A stretch of DNA of 7,858 bases, from NCBI GenBank assembly GCA_013698215.1, contig JACCVJ010000447.1, forward strand, positions 1 through 7,858. Reading direction: 5' to 3'. Source of the stretch: Tatlockia sp. (GTDB lineage Bacteria; Cyanobacteriota; Cyanobacteriia; Cyanobacteriales; Chroococcidiopsidaceae). The notes under the pieces were generated by a model, which saw nothing but the letters and a program-made list of their open reading frames with translations, made no database searches and was not told the origin of the DNA. Positions 5,987-7,858 of the stretch are shown in pieces (the first letter of the stretch is position 1; every line of letters begins with the position of its first letter). Position numbers and translations under genes: made by a program.

Positions 5987-6029
5987 AAATTGTAGAGACG
6001 TTGCAGTTAAAAATTGTAGAGACGTTGCA
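5982..6029 (+). repeat. Perfect tandem 24-bp repeat overlapping the ppc stop codon
   Basis: Two identical, adjacent 24-bp units (5982-6005, 6006-6029) each begin GTTAAAAATTG and end ACGTTGCA. The first unit includes the last bases of the ppc glycine codon and its TAA stop. The second supplies the left arm of the palindrome at 6015-6045. The GTAGAGACGTTGCA core resembles a palindrome often repeated in cyanobacterial genomes (recalled, not searched). Confidence 0.9.
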
Positions 6030-6045
6030 CTGCAACGTCTCTACA
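6015..6045 (-). terminator. Palindromic intrinsic terminator of uvrB, between convergent uvrB and ppc
   Basis: TGTAGAGACGTTGCA (6015-6029) and its exact complement (6031-6045) form 15-bp arms around a single base. On the minus strand the hairpin starts 7 bases after the uvrB stop and is followed by ATTTTTAAC, a classic U tract. On the plus strand no T tract follows, so its use by ppc is less certain. The extra arm copy at 5991-6005 could compete for pairing. Confidence 0.75.
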
Positions 6046-6052
6046 CATGGAA

Positions 6053-7858
6053 TTAATGCCCTAATAACTTGTCTCGCAAGCGCTTAATGCGATCGCGAAA
6101 TTTTGCCGCTTCTTCAAATTCTAAGTTTTTGGCGGAGTCTTTCATCTGCGCCTCTAATTGCACGATTAAGTCAGGTAATTTATCTAAAGGTAAATCGTCT
6201 ACTTGTTCGTCAACGATGGCTAATTCTTGAGCATTTAGTCGCCTTGATACTTCTAAAAATGACAATATTGAGTTGGCGGATCTTTTGATAATCGACTTGG
6301 GCGTAATCTGATGCTTTTCGTTGTAAGCAATTTGGATTTCTCGCCGCCGATCAGTTTCTTCAATTGCTTTTGCCATGCTATCGGTGAGATTGTCGGCGTA
6401 CATAATTGCTTGTCCGTTCACGTGACGCGCCGCTCTCCCAATTGTTTGAATAAGCGATCGCGCCGAGCGTAAAAAGCCTTCTTTGTCAGCATCTAAAATC
6501 GCTACGAGAGACACTTCTGGCAAGTCTAAGCCTTCCCGTAACAGGTTTACACCGACTAAAACATCAAAAACTGCTTCTCGCAACTCCTGCAAGATTTCTA
6601 TTCTTTGAATTGAATTGATTTCTGAGTGCAAATACCGCACTCTAACACCCCGATCTTGCAAGTATTCGGTCAAATCTTCCGCCATGCGCTTAGTTAAAGT
6701 GGTTACTAGCACTCGTTCTTTGCGGTCGATGCGATCTTTGATTTCTCCGAGTAAATCGTCTACTTGTCCCTCGGTGGGACGTACAAAAATTTCTGGATCG
6801 ATTACCCCGGTGGGGCGAATTATTTGTTGGGCAATGCGATCTTCTGACAATTCCAACTCCCACTCCCCAGGAGTTGCGGAGACAAAGATACATTGGTTGA
6901 CCTTTTGCCAAAATTCATCGGCTTTGAGGGGGCGATTGTCGGCGGCGCTGGGTAAACGGAAACCATGCTCGATTAATACATTTTTACGAGCGCGATCGCC
7001 ATTGTACATGGCGCGGGTTTGCGGGATGGTTACATGAGACTCATCCACTACTAACAACCAATCATCGGGAAAGTAATCAACTAAGCACTCTGGCGGCTCT
7101 CCAGGGCTGCGTCCGGCTAAATGTCTGGAGTAGTTCTCTACGCCGTTACAGTACCCCACTTCCCGCAACATTTCTAAGTCGTAGCGCGTGCGTTGATCTA
7201 TGCGTTGGGCTTCTAATAATTTGCCTTCAGTTTCTAATTGAAGTCGCCTTTGTCTCAATTCTCGATCTATGGCTTCGCAAGCGCCTTCTAGCCGTTCTTC
7301 GGGGGTAACAAAGTGTCTTGCTGGATAGATATTTATCGCTTCGATACTTTTAATGATTTCTCCCGTCACCGGATCGACGTAACGAATTGCCTCTACTACG
7401 TCGCCAAAAAATTCTACTCTAACAATGCGATCGTCATAGGCGGGTACTATTTCTAAGACATCTCCCCGGACTCTAAAGCGTCCTCGGCTCATTTCTAAGT
7501 CGTTGCGCCGATACTGTACAGTAACTAAGTCGCGTAATAGTTCTCTTTGATTGACTTCCTTGCCTATTTCTAAGGGAATAGCCGCTTTTAAATATTCTCT
7601 CGGCGTACCCAGACCGTAAATACAGCTAATCGAAGCTACAACGATCGCATCTCGGCGTTCAAAAAGCGATCTTGTAGCCGAGTGGCGCAACATATCAATT
7701 TCATCGTTAATTGAGGCAGTTTTTTCTATATAGGTATCAGTAACGGGAATATAGGCTTCTGGCTGGTAGTAGTCGTAATAACTGACAAAATACTCTACAG
7801 CGTTTTCAGGAAAAAACTCTCGAAACTCGTTACAAAGTTGGGCGGCTAAGGTTTTGTT
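6053..7858 (-). CDS. uvrB: Excinuclease ABC subunit UvrB (partial, N-terminus off the right edge)
   Basis: Open from base 7858 to TAA at 6055-6053, 601 codons; the ATG at 7693 is internal. The fragment begins NKTLAAQLCNEFREFFP, just after the point where the Walker A motif would be, so about 65 of the usual 665 or so residues are missing. Visible are the DNA-gripping beta-hairpin YYDYYQPEAYIP (fragment residues 27-38), the DESH helicase motif (about 272-275), and helicase motifs in VLVTTLTKRMAEDLTEYL, VGVNLLREGLDLPEV and LIQTIGRAARH. The C-terminal UVR domain (LEAQMKDSAKNLEFEEAAKF) contacts UvrC. UvrB is loaded by UvrA, verifies lesions using ATP, and recruits UvrC for incision. It converges on ppc, 66 bp away, with a hairpin terminator right after the stop. 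Confidence 0.97.
   Translation of the reverse strand, partial: NKTLAAQLCNEFREFFPENAVEYFVSYYDYYQPEAYIPVTDTYIEKTASINDEIDMLRHSATRSLFERRDAIVVASISCIYGLGTPREYLKAAIPLEIGKEVNQRELLRDLVTVQYRRNDLEMSRGRFRVRGDVLEIVPAYDDRIVRVEFFGDVVEAIRYVDPVTGEIIKSIEAINIYPARHFVTPEERLEGACEAIDRELRQRRLQLETEGKLLEAQRIDQRTRYDLEMLREVGYCNGVENYSRHLAGRSPGEPPECLVDYFPDDWLLVVDESHVTIPQTRAMYNGDRARKNVLIEHGFRLPSAADNRPLKADEFWQKVNQCIFVSATPGEWELELSEDRIAQQIIRPTGVIDPEIFVRPTEGQVDDLLGEIKDRIDRKERVLVTTLTKRMAEDLTEYLQDRGVRVRYLHSEINSIQRIEILQELREAVFDVLVGVNLLREGLDLPEVSLVAILDADKEGFLRSARSLIQTIGRAARHVNGQAIMYADNLTDSMAKAIEETDRRREIQIAYNEKHQITPKSIIKRSANSILSFLEVSRRLNAQELAIVDEQVDDLPLDKLPDLIVQLEAQMKDSAKNLEFEEAAKFRDRIKRLRDKLLGH

Noticed and set aside
6103..7037. 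Plus- and minus-strand ORFs inside uvrB
   Set aside because: Other-frame shadows of the conserved uvrB coding sequence.
7691..7693. ATG as the start of uvrB
   Set aside because: The frame continues upstream to the window edge with conserved UvrB sequence, including the YYDYYQPEAYIP beta-hairpin, so this Met is internal.

Overview
The window looks like chromosomal DNA from a cyanobacterium. Evidence: the octamer GCGATCGC (HIP1) occurs ten times in 7.9 kb, the phosphoenolpyruvate carboxylase is of the long cyanobacterial type, the 23S rRNA methyltransferase has a long polar N-terminal extension, and intergenic DNA is AT-rich. I cannot name the genus.

Layout. (i) 1-1879, minus strand: a STAS-domain anti-sigma-factor antagonist, then mrnC (Mini-ribonuclease III), then rlmB (23S rRNA 2'-O-ribose methyltransferase, cut by the left edge). 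The STAS gene has its own promoter-like sequence and a good intrinsic terminator, so it is probably a separate unit. mrnC and rlmB both act on 23S rRNA. (ii) About 1990-2560: a small transposon-derived island, read as a non-autonomous relic of an IS200/IS605-type element. Two similar hairpin ends lie in direct orientation around an intact 48-aa ribbon-helix-helix gene. No transposase or full TnpB is left, but a minus-strand stretch resembles a tnpB 3' tail with its guide-RNA (omega/reRNA) region. (iii) 2636-2860: a small hydrophobic protein of unknown function. (iv) 2975-5986: complete ppc, the anaplerotic carboxylase that makes oxaloacetate from PEP and bicarbonate. (v) 5982-6045: a tandem 24-bp repeat and a 15-bp-arm palindrome between convergent ppc and uvrB, serving as the uvrB terminator. 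(vi) 6053-7858, minus strand: uvrB, the damage-recognition helicase subunit of nucleotide excision repair, lacking its N-terminus at the right edge.

The core genes are ordinary housekeeping. The parts worth a second look are the transposase-less element with its possible orphan guide RNA, the RHH gene whose start codon lies inside an inverted repeat, the HIP1-bearing repeats in the RlmB extension, the STAS gene that seems to need an ATT or ATC start, and the nested palindrome before ppc.
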